DNA of 64,000 nt from Zerene cesonia (Eukaryota; Arthropoda; Insecta; Lepidoptera; Pieridae), in assembly GCF_012273895.1 (NCBI RefSeq), contig NW_024045134.1, forward strand, positions 868,001-932,000, read 5' to 3'. Below the pieces are notes generated by a model. It was given only the letters and a program-made list of their open reading frames with translations, did no database searches and was not told the origin of the DNA. Shown in pieces: positions 45,541 to 59,778 of the stretch; position 1 is the stretch's first letter; each line of letters begins with the position of its first letter. The position numbers and the translations under genes are program-made.

Positions 45541-46092
45541 ATCATTCGCATTCTACCATTTCACGCCGATCCCCTTCATATTAGGATATATTTTGATGCT
45601 ATAATATATTCAAGCATTAGTTTTATTTGACGTAGTTCTAATGTCAATAATTTGATCATTAGTGACTCCGTAAACTTCAATCTCTGTTGAGTTTTATACT
45701 ATTTACTTTGGTCTTTGGTTTTCCTAAATAATTATGATTTCAAGATACAAAGCCTTATTAGTAATACTACTAGTATATATTTCGTGAACTGTAAATACCC
45801 CACGTATCCTTATGATAAGCATAACTAATCTATATTTGCTATAATATTAAGCTGAAAAGCTTGTTCGTTTGTCAGTAACCGATTGGATCATGGCACGATT
45901 TCATTGAGCGATGCAAATGTACGTGATCTCTGAGTGTTACAAGTTATATATGTGCCAAGCGGTGAAAGAGAGGTGGAGTACTAGTGTTAATATATAAAAT
46001 TCTCGTTAATTTTTTTTTACATATAATTGTAAATCTTAAAGGATTGTCATGAAAATTTTTCTGTATAACTAAGTGAGTTCTAAGAAAAGGTC

Positions 46093-46398
46093 TTTGTATG
46101 TGAGAGTCGAGCATGTTTCGGCACAAATTGGGCCAGCTCTCACCAAGTATTATACCTCCACAGTAGACCGTCGTGAAATAGTAGCATGCTGTGTTTCATT
46201 TAGCGAGTACCTTTTCCAGCCCTTTCCTTTATTCCTCTCGTCTATCCTCTCTAATCCCTTTCCAATTTAGAGTCGCCAATGCATTTTTAGAGGCCTGAAA
46301 AAGATCTGCAATTGACCTTACGCCTCTCTAAATGTTCATGAGCGATGTTAGCACTTACCATAAGGCGACCCACCAGCTTCACGAGTATGACATAAAAA
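46093..46398 (+). mobile_element. Metulj-like SINE, near full length
   Basis: Runs from AGTCGAGCATGTTTCGGCAC through CTCCACAGTAGACCGTCGTG, the T/C-rich middle and GTTCATGAGCGATGTTAGC to GAGTATGACATAAAAA. More diverged than the 48.7-kb copy. Confidence 0.75.
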
Positions 46399-47524
46399 GG
46401 GTGATCGACTATGTCTTATATCCCTTTGTGATACCCCCCTTGTGTATCCTGGTTTTTTCGGTGCAGTTACGTCCTATGTTGTACCACAGTACACTGCATT
46501 CCATCGCTATAAAAATGTCAGGGACGGCTACGCAAAGGTTTTATATTTAATGAAAAGCTTAGTTCATTGTCGTCCCACTATAAAGGAGCTTTAAACAATA
46601 CAAATTGTTTCTATGTTATCAAGAAAATGAGTGCTACGCTCGCTACGGCGTAGCCGTCACGTAGCCCGTAGCAAACAAATGATAGTTCTCGGAGCAAGTA
46701 CAGTTTGGTATTAAATGGGATTTTATTGATAATGAAATGATTGCAAAGAGTTCTGTACACATATTTTTAATTTTTGTCTGTTGTGATAGACCAATGTCTC
46801 GTCTTAAAAAAGTGGCCTATGTGACTACATAGGTTATTTTTTACATATTTAAATTTTGTTTGTCAAGCGGGCGAATCTATGGGCGAAGAACAAATAAATG
46901 AATCATGTTGAAATCATATTATGAGCATTTTGAGGTAGTAGATAGAGTATTAAATTTAAATTCAGAAAAAAATATAAAAATATTCATATTATGAATTAAC
47001 TACTTTAATTTACACATTTCAATTTTAATGAATAGCATATAATCTGGTGACGTATATGATGTTTTTTTAACTCAATGCCCGAGGCTACACTTGGGGTGAA
47101 AATGTACACACAGATCCAATTAAAATGTTCAATTAAATTGGACAAATATTGCAATTTATTCCAGTAAAGTCCTTGGGTGGATATCTATGGAGATTCAAAA
47201 TGTTTCCACAATATCTTCGTCACGTAGTACTTTTGTACAAAATGCTAATGTTCATATTCAAATGGTAATTATGTTTTAAAATGGTGATGAGATTTTAGGG
47301 ATATTGTTAACACTTTCATTACCAGTGTGAATGATTTTAAAACCCGCATTATTATGTTTTTTCTTCATTATTGTTATTTGTTGTTATATAGCAGTTCAAC
47401 GTAAAAATATTTAACCGAATATGAAAACCTTTTCACCAAATGACATTTTTAATATTCTTATGTAACAGAATTATATTTTTAATCTATTTTATTTATAAAT
47501 GTATATATCAATCGTTTTACAATA
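46399..47524. other. Intergenic, no gene recognised
   Basis: AT-rich. A short GCTACGCTCGCTACGGCGTAGC palindrome-like patch lies near 46630-46655. Otherwise featureless. Confidence 0.3.
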
Positions 47525-47724
47525 TCCTACTAATATTATAAATGCGAAAGTTTGTAAGGATATGTGTTGTGTGTTTGTTGCTCTTTCACACAAGAACTAC
47601 TGAACCGATTGCAATAAAATTTGATACGTAGACACCTGGACGTCTGGAATAACATATAGTCAACTTTTTATCCCGATATGTGTACGGGATACGGACTTAC
47701 GCGGGTGAAACCGCGGGGCGCAGC
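47525..47724 (+). mobile_element. Non-autonomous Helitron, family 1
   Basis: TCCTACTAATATTATAAATG at the 5' end, intact hairpin, final block GGGGCGCAGCTGGCTA. The terminus is mutated at CTAG. Confidence 0.75.
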
Positions 47725-48650
47725 TGGCTACTATATAAAATAAGTAATTTCTTAAAAAAATCAACGAAATTTTTGGGCGGGGTACCGCAGTAGTTTAAAA
47801 ATGAAAACGATTCCCTCTGAAACACGAGAAGAATTGCGTCCATCAGTTAAAAACCCTCAGAGTAAATAACAAAACCAAAATAATTTAATAAAATTACAGT
47901 TAAAACGAAAACTCTCCTTTTGGGAACATCGGTTAATAAAGGATAAGCATCTCAGCAAACTGCTATCACTATAGCGCCCGAGGTTTCGCTTTAAAAATAA
48001 CTTTCAGTCCGGAAGTTTCGCCACCATTCTGTATTCCCTTTCATAAACATATTTCGCTTTTCAGAAAAATTCCTTGTCGGATACCAAACTTTCATTTTTG
48101 CAGTTTGTCGAAAAAGTTTTGGAAATAACATTGTATTTATGTAAGTTGCCTACATTTCTGTTTCAAAAATTTTCGTCTAGTGGGTTTTCATAGTTGAATT
48201 TGGGGCATTCGATTCTTTTATCTTTTTGTTAATTATTCCTTTTTTAAAAACTTCGATCCAGTATTTATATGATTGAATATAATTATATAATTAAAAAAAT
48301 ATATTTGCAAAACAATGTGGGGAAAAGATTTAGACTAATTTTATTAATTATACTATTTAAATCGACATTTTGAACACATTACAGCAAGCCCTTAGGGGAG
48401 ACGTCTCTTCGAAAATTCTCCTTAAATTTCTATAAGCATTCATATTTCCCTTTCACCAAAAAATCCGACCAAACAAAAAGCATTAAAAAGCATTTAAAAT
48501 CGAAACAATTTCTTAAAACAAATATACAAATGATCAGTCTCTAAAACAGCAATTACGTATATCACAGTAACATTGGCGCATATAGAAACAAAATAAAAGT
48601 TAAAGCATTTAATGTAGTAGATGCAGAACATAAACAGATGTTTATATGTG

Positions 48651-48992
48651 GTAGTCGAGCACGCTTCGGCACGAATTGGGCCAGCTTGCACCGGGGAAGT
48701 ACCACACCCCCACAGAAGACCGGCGTGAAATAGCATTCTGCTGTGTTTCGTTCGGTGAGTGGGGGAGCCGGAGGCCCATATCCCTTTCCTTACCATTCCC
48801 AGTCCTTTCCTTTATTCCTATCGCCAATCCTTCCTTAACCCCTTCCCAAAAAGTCGGCAATCCATTTGTAGAGGCGTAAGGTCTGCAAAGGACCTTATGC
48901 CTCTACGAATGTTCATGGGCGGTGGTAGCGCTTACAATCAGGCGTCCCACCAGCTCCATTGCCGACTGTAACATAAAAAAAAAAAAAAAAAA
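48651..48992 (+). mobile_element. Metulj-like SINE, full-length reference copy
   Basis: Longest and cleanest copy here: GTAGTCGAGCACGCTTCGGC at the start, ACAGAAGACCGGCGTGAAAT, the pyrimidine-rich middle, AGAGGCGTAAGGTC, ATGTTCATGGGCGGTGGTAG, TTGCCGACTGTAACAT and a poly(A) tail of about 18. The flanks share AGATGT...TATGTG imperfectly, a possible eroded target-site duplication. Confidence 0.85.
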
Positions 48993-49208
48993 GATGTATG
49001 TGAAGTAGTAAATTACAAAGCTCTAGAACATTCCTATGAAAGTTTAGAATCTAGTTAGTATTCATAATCCAACTCTACATAATCAATATAGATATATTTG
49101 AATCCTCTTTACAAGAACTCTAAGGGTCGAATAACAGATGCTCCTATGGGCGATATTTTATGCAAAGATTTTTACCCGGCTTTGCTTTATTTATTGATGT
49201 TTAATCAA

Positions 49209-49232
49209 TATATATATATATATATATATATA
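49209..49232 (+). repeat. (TA)n microsatellite
   Basis: Twelve TA units. A repeat-like stretch (CCCAAACCACAGGATTGGG ... GCGGGCGAACCTACGGGC) follows to about 49435. Confidence 0.8.
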
Positions 49233-49439
49233 ACTCAAAGGTAACTGACTAACACAGTGATCTATCAACGCACAGCCCAAACCACAGGATTGGGTTGAAA
49301 TTTTGCGTGCAGATATATGACGAAGGCTCTAAGAAAGGATTGTAACAAATTCTACTCCCAAAAGGGATAAAATAGGGGATGAAAGTTTGTACCATAAAAA
49401 TTTTTACAAGACCGCGCGGGCGAACCTACGGGCATTTTA

Positions 49440-52400
49440 TTCATAAATGCCCCTCATCATCACCAACTCACAACTCACATATATGTTCCCGCTGTGGGGA
49501 CATATTATGAGTTGGTGTTACACTCCTGTTACACCCCTGAACCCTCGGCACAAAAACTATGGAGTGTTATAAGGTTGATGTGTCTGTGTGTGTGACTGTA
49601 GCATACGCATAGCATCTGATGTAAGAATGTATTTATTTTAATTTTGTTTTTCTTAGCTGGCTTTATTTGGTGGAAAAAGATGATAAAGAATGCTGATCTC
49701 GAAAAGATGTTGCCGCTACAAAATGACGGATACTTATTTCTTCATCGATCCTTTAATGCATAGCAAATAAAAGTGCTTGACTTGCAGAACTTTGATGACA
49801 AACTTCAAATTCAAGGTGGCGGCCATTTTTGCTTCAAATTTTTAAGTTTATCTTGTTCGTCCAACATTTCGGACCATTGAAACTGATTTCGAGATCTCTT
49901 GAAGTTTCGGGAATGAGAATATTTTAAGAACTTTAGCGGCATTAAGTCGGCCATAAAAAAACATAAATTTAATATTCTGTATAGAAGCTTAATGGTATTT
50001 AAAAACATTTTCTATACAAGTCCAGTCAGTGTATCTAGAGACATGGAAACCTCTTTTTAAACAGAAATCTCTTTCTGTAACCATCTGATGACATTTATAT
50101 ATCTAGCTGTTTCTGTATTTATTCAGCATACATCACCGGTTTTCTTCAAAGCACGCAAAAATACGCCACACTAAACACGAAGTGAATGCAATAGTTGGGA
50201 AAATTCCGGGATTTAACTTTATAAGGGTAGACGTTCTTCAGTGCGCGTATAAATTCAATTCATCCTGTATCTGTGTTCTGTCCAATCAGGTTTATGCGGG
50301 AATGAGAGAGGAAGAAATATCCTTTGAAGGTCCACTTATTATACACGCGACTATGATCTTTGATCACAACGCTATAGGGTTGATATTTGCGTAGCGGTGT
50401 TTGCACGTACGACCTTTCGCTTAGATGCACATTTATCCTTTTCACCCCGCTAGTACAGGGCGCTATATCAGTTGCGTTGATACCGTCCTGAGCCTTGCCC
50501 GCTCCGTTTCCGTTAGGAAAATAACCACTTAATATATAAAAAATACATAATAAAATATTTTATACGCGATTTACGATTTATTTTTGCTACGTAGTGCTAC
50601 AGTGTAACTGTTAAGAAGATACAACGCGGTCGCGTTTTTATTTATTTAAAGTGTTTGTTGATTAGAAAAAATAAATATGAAGACGTCATCGTTTTCTCTA
50701 CGTGTCATGCGGAGGGTAAGTCTGTCGGCGTTATTTGTACAATTGAATTATTATGGGAGTAACAGGTTGTGAACGCCTACGTAGATATCCAAGGCTCTAC
50801 AGGTTGGGAGTGAGGTCTTTAAATCATCGACAGTTTCATGACCACACCCTATGCTTTTTAGTTTAATAAATAAAAAATAAATATGTAATGATTGATGGGC
50901 AGTTATGAAATACAGAAGAAAAAAAAACACAGATTTTTCATACGTAAATTATATGTGAGACAAATTAAAATGAGTTGATTAAAAGTAGTTTCTATATAAA
51001 GTTAATATTATTTAACGATTTATCTTTAAAGTTATGTATGTTCTGTATAGGTGATAATTTAAAAACAGATTTTCTTACGCGATCAGTAGCTATAGCGAAA
51101 TTAAACTTGTCAAATAGAGTGATTATTATATCCCTATATATTGTATGTGATAAACAAGATATCGTAACATATTATGATGATGTAAAATAATGTAATAATC
51201 TTAAAACTTGCACAGGAATAATGTTAATTTGGTCTCCATAGTACCAAATTATGATTATAGTTTAAAAGTTTAAAATATTATAAAGTTGATATTCTTCATA
51301 GAGAAATGAAATATAACAACAATATATTTAGTAACTCGAATTTATCAACGAAGCAGTAGAAAGGTCGTATGTAAGACTGGTGTTAATTTTTTATGTTATT
51401 TTCTGAAATATACTTATCAGTCGTCAGGCAATCTACAAATTGAACTCATAAATCTTAGTATTTTCTTGTGTTTGGTTCTTTATAACTCAAGATATCTTTA
51501 TCTTATAACTCGAGAATGTTGGAACGGATTTAAAAGATTATTTTATGAATGAATTTGTCTCGGATTGGAAGATAACAGTGAAATTTTGAGTTTTTAAACC
51601 AGTAAGAGCCAGAGCTAGTAGCTAGATGAAATTTGTAATATTACATTAAAAAATCAGTATAATACATTGAAAACCTGTAAGGTAAACCTCATACCAAAAC
51701 TCGTTGAAAGCTGACCTGGTTCAAGCAATAAGTTGTCAAGACACATTCAACGAAGATAGATTTGTTTCGTTGCTAATAATATATAAAGCATAAAAATATA
51801 CATATAAAAACATAGAACACATATTTTCCATCCATATATAATAAAGTCTTTATTTATTCCTTACTCATATTTAATGACAATTTTATGATGGTTGTTATTT
51901 ATACTCATCCATATATACAATACAATTAGTTGATCTATAGTTTCTTATTGTATACACTGTCGATATATGAAGTAAATACTAGAATTGTATATGTTAATAT
52001 GTAATCAGCAAATATAAATCATAACTTTATTTATTTTGAAAATTACTGACACATAGTTTTATCTATTTAAATAACTTTCACATTTTTTTTTTATAGTGAA
52101 GAAATCAACAGCGTTATAGGTGATTTTGAAATTTATCTGTATTGAAACATTTCTTTCAAAGTTGTTGAAGTATAACTTTTCAGTGGAGGCGAAATACCGA
52201 AGTGATTTATGTTTGAAAAATTCATAAGCACTTGTTGTAAGCGAAAATAAGCAAATAATGTTTTCGGGGTGGACGTTTGTACTTCACACCAACTTCAAAG
52301 AGTTGTTAAAATACAGTGACAATTAGAAATATGTCATCATAAACAACAACTCGTTAAAAGACAATGACATATGTTATCATTAATTGCTTATTTATATACA

Positions 52401-52758
52401 AAGAAGATCTCTCAACAGATTGATACCCTTTTTCGAAGTAACTCTTTGAATGATATTAAACTATTGTGCAAAATAACCCAACTTCCATGATTCCTTTGAA
52501 GGAAGTTTATCGAGAGACGTACCGGAATTTCCGATTTCCATTTTTCATTTGCATGTACATAGAAGCCGGGTAACTTCATGTTTGAAATAGGGGTAATTGC
52601 GATCGTGGCGCGACTGGCGATGTGTCTGTACTCTGAAATTAGAAATCGAGATTGGACCACACTACACATAGCACGTCGTGTATATGTACAATTCTGATTT
52701 CCGAAATACGAATAACATTTTATTCGTAGATGCTAAATAAAACTCATTTATAATGATA
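49440..52758. other. Intergenic, no gene recognised
   Basis: A reversed SINE scrap (ATGTTCCCGCTGTGGG) lies near 49480. The rest has only short frames with non-protein composition. An 85-residue minus-strand frame at 52412-52669 was considered and rejected. Confidence 0.3.
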
Positions 52759-52949
52759 TTAGCTGCGCCCCGCGGTTTCACTCGTGTAAGTCTGTATTCC
52801 GTAGGAATATCGGGATAAAAAGTTGCCTTTGTGTTATTCCTGTAGTCCAACTATCTACGTACGTTCAGCAGTTTTTGCGTGAAAGAGTTACAAACATACA
52901 CACATTCTCACAAAATTTCGCATTTATAATAAAGTACGAAGTAGTAGGA
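52759..52949 (-). mobile_element. Non-autonomous Helitron, family 1, CTAA end
   Basis: Minus strand: TCCTACTACTTCGTAC at the 5' end with a short insertion, and the hairpin GAAACCGCGGGGCGCAG followed by CTAA|T, a permitted CTRR terminus. Confidence 0.7.
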
Positions 52950-53495
52950 AGCATATACGGAAGATTAGTCAATTGTCTGTTGTTGATCGATTTATTTGAT
53001 CTTAAAATTTATAAAAGCTATTTTTTATGTTATTCTTTCCTGAACATATCGTATAATGGTTCAAATACGAAAACACGAAAATATGATACAATTTTATTTT
53101 ATTTATACGATGGAGTCGTTTTCAAAGTAATGAGTTCTTATGTAATGCGATGGACATATTTCGTATACGACCAAAGTGACCAAGCTGCACGTGAGATTCA
53201 TTAGATGTTTTGGCCTGTAGAAATTCGCAGAAATATTCGGTTTGTAGATTTTATAACGCGGGAAAAAGTATTTTTATTACTTAAAGCTATTTTGTTATCG
53301 AAATGGAACGAGATCGTAGATTAGAAATGTGGGACATTTGCATACAATAAAGGATGTTTGTGTTGGATAATATGAACTTATTACGTAATAATTGGTGAAC
53401 TCTTAGAATTAAATAAAGTCTACTTTTGTGTATTTGGTTTTTTCTTTATTTTAATTTAACTTTGAATGACCAGATGAATTGAAATATACAGAATA

Positions 53496-53674
53496 CTAGC
53501 TGACCTGGCAAACACTGTTCCGCCTTACTCTTATCATTTAGGGTTTAGAAAAATAGATGTTGACCGATTCTCAGACATACTCAATATGCACACAAAGTTT
53601 CATAAGAATCGGTCCAGCCGTTTTGGAGGAGTTTGGTAACTAAAATTGTGACACGGGAATTCTATATATAAGAT
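53496..53674 (-). mobile_element. Helitron-like element (TGCCAGGTCAG-CTAG end)
   Basis: Minus-strand 3' end AGTGTTTGCCAGGTCAG-CTAG|T and 5' end TCTTATATATAGAATTC. The inner GGTCCAGCCGTTTTGGAGGAG (plus strand) is typical of this abundant insect repeat. Confidence 0.55.
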
Positions 53675-53699
53675 AAATTTGACACAAGCAAGATTACAT

Positions 53700-55469
53700 T
53701 GCAGATTTGTGCTTTACTTTGAGGAAATAACTTGTTCTTCCTTATTAATATTAGCAAGAAGATTTCTTTGTTGCGTCTTCTTGCTAGTCGCTTCAGCTTT
53801 TATTATATAACTAATTAATTGCATCTCTAACATTTGGCACAAATCTGATTCCCTCGAGATTATGCCCATAAATATTGTACAGAAACACACAATTAAGTGT
53901 CTCCGAAATACACAGGGGAAAGCCATTTCATCAGCTAATATCTAATGCACCAATTCCGTTATTAACCATTGATTGAGTGTAGGGAGTTGTGAACAATGGA
54001 TTGCTTCCTTTTGATTTGCATTCAGAGAGTTTATTAATCGTAGCATTGTGAGCGAAAGATAATACGTTCTTTTGAATGATAGATTAATTGTGATAGATAG
54101 TAATGTTACTGCGTATATTGTTTATTATGCATTTGTATGCAGCAAATTTCTGTGTTTCCTTCTGAAATAATAAAGAATGGAATATGTGTTTTTTGTCACC
54201 TCACATTCAAAATGTTAGATAGATAGATAGATTTATTTATTTGCACCAATACAAAAGGACAAATACAAAAATGTTTTATTATTTGTATAAATGCTCAAAA
54301 ATTGTGTTTTATTTGAGTCATATAATTCTAATATTGAGATGTTTTTCATAGTAATAGATAATATTCCACTTGTGAATTTTGAAAATTTTGTAGTTTTAAT
54401 AACTATTTTGTATTTTTAATGACAAAATATTTTTTGGTTAATCAATACATTAACAATCAATCAGTCCCTTCTAATATTTTCATTATTTTTTTATAAAAAA
54501 ATATTAATAATTGACTAGGCGGGCGAAGCCGGGGCGGAAAGCTAGTTGTATATAAAATTATGTAATAAAAAAATGGTAAAAAAGAAAAACATATGAACGC
54601 AATGAGGTTTTTAGAATAAACTAGAAACAAATAAAATCTTCAACGCAAAATATACTTCATAGAATAAGTGAACTCTCAAGACTTTTTATAAACTACCTAT
54701 AAAAGAATATCCACTTAAAAAACGATGCGCTCTTTGCATCCATGTTTTAAATTCTTCACAGTGAAATTCATCACTGAAAATTGGTTCAGGCCCCAAGACA
54801 ATACACAGCTAAGAGGTCTCACGTCATCGTTTTTCTGAAGTCTGCGGAAGGAATGCTTGGCCAAGGCCACAAGATGATCTAATCAAGATAATGTTTAGCA
54901 CTATAGTCTTTAGTGGCATTGACATAGATACATTAATGGGTTGCAATCGATAATCGGTATTGATGGGCTGTTCTTGATAATCTTTTCTTAACGGTTCTTG
55001 AAGACGTTTTTTAACATATCAATGTCAAGATGCTAGCATATTTGAAATTAAGGTTTATCTATTTTGTTAACTGGTCTCTTAGAAAAGGAAACACTGGGTT
55101 CTAATAATATTTATTTAATCAAATATATGACATTCGTGTCTTATGTTTTCTCCTATTGGATGAATTTTTCTCTTTTTGATATTATTCAAATAATTTAAAT
55201 TATTTACTTCATTCTTTAAATGATTGTCTTAAACCAATTGGTGATTGAAACACTCCTAGACAGCAAAATTTAATTATGAATATTACAATTTAATTCAATT
55301 TTATAACAGTTTTTTCAGAAGTAGGCTTTTTTTTTTCAACTATAACTAATATCTTTATTTGCAAATAGTATCCAGGCATTAAATTAGCATAAATAGGATA
55401 TTAAATAAACTGTTGATAGAATCCGGACAGAAAAGGCCCTAACAAACCATATCTTTATAATTATAAATT
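53700..55469. other. Intergenic, no gene recognised
   Basis: A GATA tract with a LINE-tail-like TTTATTTATTTGCACC tip lies at 54217-54260, and a GGCGGGCGAAGCCGGGGCGGAAAG-CTAG|T Helitron end at about 54517-54545. Otherwise AT-rich. Confidence 0.35.
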
Positions 55470-55621
55470 ATTCGCCAAATGTGTTTCTAAACGTAAAACT
55501 CGAGAACGGCTCGACGAATTTGGCTATTTTTTAACGTTTTTGTTGAGGCATAAGGAGTTCAAGGCACAATTCTTATGAAGAGAAAAAACGTACCGCGAGT
55601 GAAACCAAGGCGGACCGCTAG
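55470..55621 (+). mobile_element. Helitron-like element
   Basis: AAACTCGAGAACGGCTCGACG in the body and ACCGCGAGTGAAACCAAGGCGGACCG-CTAG|T at the 3' end. The 5' start is indistinct. Confidence 0.5.
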
Positions 55622-56904
55622 TATATTTTCATTGCAGTCTACGTAACTATTATAAATCTTATTTTTAGTTTCATGCTTTAACTTAACGTTATTGTAGAAA
55701 ATTAAATTAAATAACAGTTTCTTATTAATTATAATTCAGTTTCCATTGTCCTAAATTTAAAATTTAAATTAAAACCTTTTCGCTCAGTTAAGTATTACAT
55801 TGAAGCAAGGATGAATTCTTCAAAGCATAATTGTTTCTATTACGCCTAACTTCATTTTGTCTCCGAGACTAAGATTTTGTTTAATTTATCAGCACAAAGG
55901 ACTTTGACGTGATGATTTTAAAATAACGGTTAAAGTGCTTTCCTTTGTTAAATGTTGTGCTAAACGACCTCTTTAATAGAACCTCTTTTTATAATTTGCC
56001 TTCAAAAATATTTTATTTGATAAAACGCTGAGCAAAAATAGGTTTCTTTTCCTTACAAGGACTTGGTGCTTTCTTAGCAGTAATAAATATTGGCAAATAA
56101 ATAAGCCATTTGTGCGTTTGTCCTTTAGCCAAATTTAAGCGACATTTCGTATTCTACAGCATAATCAGCGAGACACGCGATAAGTATATAAATTATGAAC
56201 GCTAATGAAGGAAGCCCTGATCGCTTTAGCAGCCCATTAATGAAACACCGCTTCAATTACCGATATGTAGGTCACTCTGATTGGATACAAAAGTGCAGGG
56301 ATGTTTTATAACCTTTGATGTTATCGTTTCAAGCTTACTGATTAGAATACAGATAAAATTTACCACCAAATTCGATTTTTAAAATTGACCACTACTTTTT
56401 ATTCATAAATGGGATTTATTATGTGCCAGTATTCGAAGTTAATTTTTTTTACTGAGCTAGTTTTATATTTTTATGTTTGCTGTCAACACTATTGTAAATC
56501 ATAATAAATTTAAGGTTATGTTCTACTAAAATAAGTAGGTCAGAGCATTTCGATGCACCGTGAATAAACACATGAATGTTACACATGGAAGTAACTTACT
56601 CATGCGATGTATAAAGTTGGGTCTTAAGTGGCGTACTGTTTGGAATAGCAATGAGTAAATAGAGAAATGTCGTTTTTTGATATTGAGATGTTTTTATAAA
56701 TACAAATGGTCAGTGCTTTATGTTCGGCTAGGATCGCCTCGTTGTCGAAATTCGACCTTCTTATTGAAAAACTTCCTTATTCCAATATATTTAAAATGCA
56801 TTCCAATACAACTGTTAAGCGAACACCATCGCTCCTGTATGTTTGCGTGGGTATATCTGCAAATATGTTGCCCGCTTTTAAAGGATATGGAAAGTACTGA
56901 CGAC
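55622..56904. other. Intergenic, no gene recognised
   Basis: AT-rich. Two overlapping frames at 56677-56922 have no domain-like features and end in the neighbouring SINE. Confidence 0.3.
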
Positions 56905-57077
56905 GAGAAAGGAATGGACTAATAAGGGTGAGGAAAAGGATAAGGCCTCCGGCTCATCCATTCATCAAACGGAGCACAGCAACATGCTACTATTTTACGT
57001 CGGTCTTCTCTGGGGGTGACGTAATTTTCCCGGTTTGAGCTAGCCCAATTTGTGCCGAAGCGTGCTCGACTCCCACA
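56905..57077 (-). mobile_element. Metulj-like SINE, 5' half
   Basis: Reversed copy beginning (minus strand) GGGAGTCGAGCACGCTTCGGC and running to the TTTTCCTCACCCTTATTAGT middle. The 3' block and tail are absent. Confidence 0.7.
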
Positions 57078-58702
57078 TCGGACAAATGGTGATATGAAAT
57101 ACAAATTATAAGGTTTATATCAGAAAAAAAAAATGAGATAAGAAATGAAAACATTCTCAAATGTAGGTTTTGCTTATCAAGCGATTTTTGCGGCGGGTGT
57201 ATGCACCCTAGAAAATTGGGCAGCCTATCAGAAAATTAATAACGAATATTTTACATATTATAAGTACTATTTAAACGGAACATTGCATATGAAAAATACA
57301 TACTAATTAAAGAAATTCATAATTAAAGTTTTGTATGTTATTTTTGATATTTCTTATTCATAATCTTAATACATCTTATATATACGAATAAACAATACCT
57401 ACATGCATATCAGTTTAGACGTTGATTAATAAATATCTCAAGTAAGACATATATCTAGTTGAATGAAAATGGTAAACAAATTTAGTTTAAGCGAGCTTTT
57501 GAAAACGAAACCTTAAATACATGTGCACACAGTCGCTTTTGCCCCGACGATATACGTGAATATTAAACAGACAGAATGCAAGCAAACAAACGTTTGTGAA
57601 ATATAATGAGGTCGGAAAAGGTAGTGGCTTGAATTGGTGCGATGATTTATGAAGATGATGTTTGGTATATGTTGGGAGACTATAGAGTTGATAAATGTTT
57701 AATGACCGACGTTAACAAAAACAGAGGTGGTTGTCAATTTAGCTGCTTTTCTTGTTGTTCCGTCACTCAATAACTTCGTAGGTATTCAATGGACTGACGA
57801 TTTTTTTTTGAGTTCTGTGAATGTTTTTGAAGGTGTATGTTCGTTAGTTTTTCATGCGACAGGCACGGAACGGATTTTGATGATGCTTGGCGGTTGGCAA
57901 CTTATGCATTTGAATAATATATAAGCTGAGGAAAAACTCGCTTTTGCCCGCTGGTTTTTCTAATATACATATCTGAATTAAATCGCATGACCTTCGTGGC
58001 CAATTCATATATGATCTTTCAGCTTCAATTGAGATTCACTTCAAAACGATTCGAAAGCCAATCTGAAAACAAACACTGAACATTGAACTGATCTTTAATA
58101 TAGGTTACTGTGTAGCCAAGTGAAGATATCGGCTTCGAAACGCTTACGCTATATACCGGTATCATAATGCTACCTAAATGTACATGCCTCTTGAAAGTAT
58201 GCCTATGAAGTATTTGAATAAATTAAAGAATTTAAATTTAAAACAGCTTTGAGTTTCGTTACGAAATGAACTTCAGAGTCAATTGAATCTTGTCCCGACG
58301 CACACCAAGTCTATTCGATGAAAATTCGACTTCTTGTGCTCGCGGAAATCACTGCAATGGATTCTTTTAGAAATATCCATCAACCTCGGACATATTTACC
58401 GCCGTTCCTGCATTAGTTGAACGCTCAGGTGCTGTCTGATTAGTAAACGAATACATCATCATAATATCCCACCAAATGTTGAAGAACGGATTTGATGGGG
58501 CACATCTATCAATTATTAAAAGGAAAACTATTTCCATGATAAAATTTTATAATTTGTACGTGTTGTTCATTCGTTCTACTTAAATGGTTAGTAAGTATGA
58601 ACAAATAAATATTTTTTTTTTATAAAACCGAGGCAAAATGTCCATCCACCTCAGGTCGCCAAATCTATTTACGCTTATGAAAAAACTAAGATTTATTCAG
58701 AA
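57078..58702. other. Intergenic, no gene recognised
   Basis: AT-rich. A 65-residue frame at 57727-57924 opens with GTG only and was not called. Confidence 0.3.
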
Positions 58703-58816
58703 CTAGCTACTCACCCCGAATTCACCCGTAGTACATATATAACCTATGTCAGTGTAATTGCAGCTTTCTAATGGTGAAAGAATTTTGAAATCGGTCGAGC
58801 CGTTGACGCGTGATAG
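58703..58816 (-). mobile_element. Helitron-like fragment (GCAGCTTTCTAATGG family)
   Basis: CTAG end at 58703-58706, then CACCCGTAGTACATATATAACC and TTGCAGCTTTCTAATGGTG. The 5' half is lost. Confidence 0.55.
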
Positions 58817-59517
58817 CGTGACAAAGAGAAAATAACTATGAACTGTAAGCGAGGGATACAATTTTTGATGTTCACTTTATAATAAAAAGTTCTGTTACAT
58901 TACAAAATTCACTTATACTGCAACTTTATTTCATTTTTCGTGTCAGCTGTATGTAAATGTCTAACATTACAAATTATTTCATAATTTTCAACTCGAGAAC
59001 TTCGGAAATAAAGGGAGGGAACACTAAGTTTAATGTTAAAATTACGCTTCAGAAATGTTTTCTCTAATACCGAGGGTTATTACATTAAATATAAAAAGTG
59101 TTTTAAAATACTTGTGCTTGCTACATCATTCACAATAATATCATTCGAACTGATGTTTTCAATGCATAAGCTCAGAAACTACTTGATTGATTTCGATTAA
59201 TGTTTCACCAATCGATAGTTACATTTTATTATTAGATATAGTCTAGTCTAGTCACGAGATTCACGAGATTTCGATTATCCACCACAGCAATAAGTAGGCT
59301 ATGTCACACTAGCCATCTGAATAGTCATAGGTTCATAGGTTCAGACCCAAAAATCATGTCATAAAATCGCTCAGTTGTGACCTAATTAAAAAAACAAACG
59401 CACATTCGAATTCATAATAACAGTAAGGATAGGCATATATCTATTTTCATCCCGGGTTATCCCAGGTACACCCAGGATGCGTGGCTTGAGTGTTAATAAA
59501 GTAATGTACTTTTACTA

Positions 59518-59778
59518 TTGCGTAGAAGTTGGACGTGTATGATAAATGAACTGTCAATGCGATATCAAATATTGAACGCTTCGCAGGGGGCGAGATTCAT
59601 CGCATATTGTTCTATTTTGATTACATTCGGGATAATCATGAATTGGATATTGTATTTATATATGGGATATCTTATTTGGAGCTTTTTGACCCGTAAAAAG
59701 GGACATGAAAAGGTTGCTGGTTTTATTAAAGAGAATCTCTTTATTAAATTGTTTTATGTATGCTTGATAGATACTTAA
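59518..59778 (+). CDS. Frame with two hydrophobic segments (doubtful)
   Basis: An 86-residue frame, first ATG at about residue 8. It has hydrophobic stretches FIAYCSILITFGIIMNWI and LYLYMGYLIWSFL, followed by a K-rich turn. No splice context, homology or poly(A) signal supports it as a gene. Confidence 0.12.
   Translation: MRRSWTCMINELSMRYQILNASQGARFIAYCSILITFGIIMNWILYLYMGYLIWSFLTRKKGHEKVAGFIKENLFIKLFYVCLIDT

Noticed and set aside
52412..52669. 85-residue minus-strand frame
   Set aside because: No recognisable motif, no acceptor or donor context, and it abuts a Helitron. Length is within chance for this many frames.
57727..57924. 65-residue plus-strand frame
   Set aside because: Opens only with GTG, has no supporting signal and lies in AT-rich intergenic DNA.
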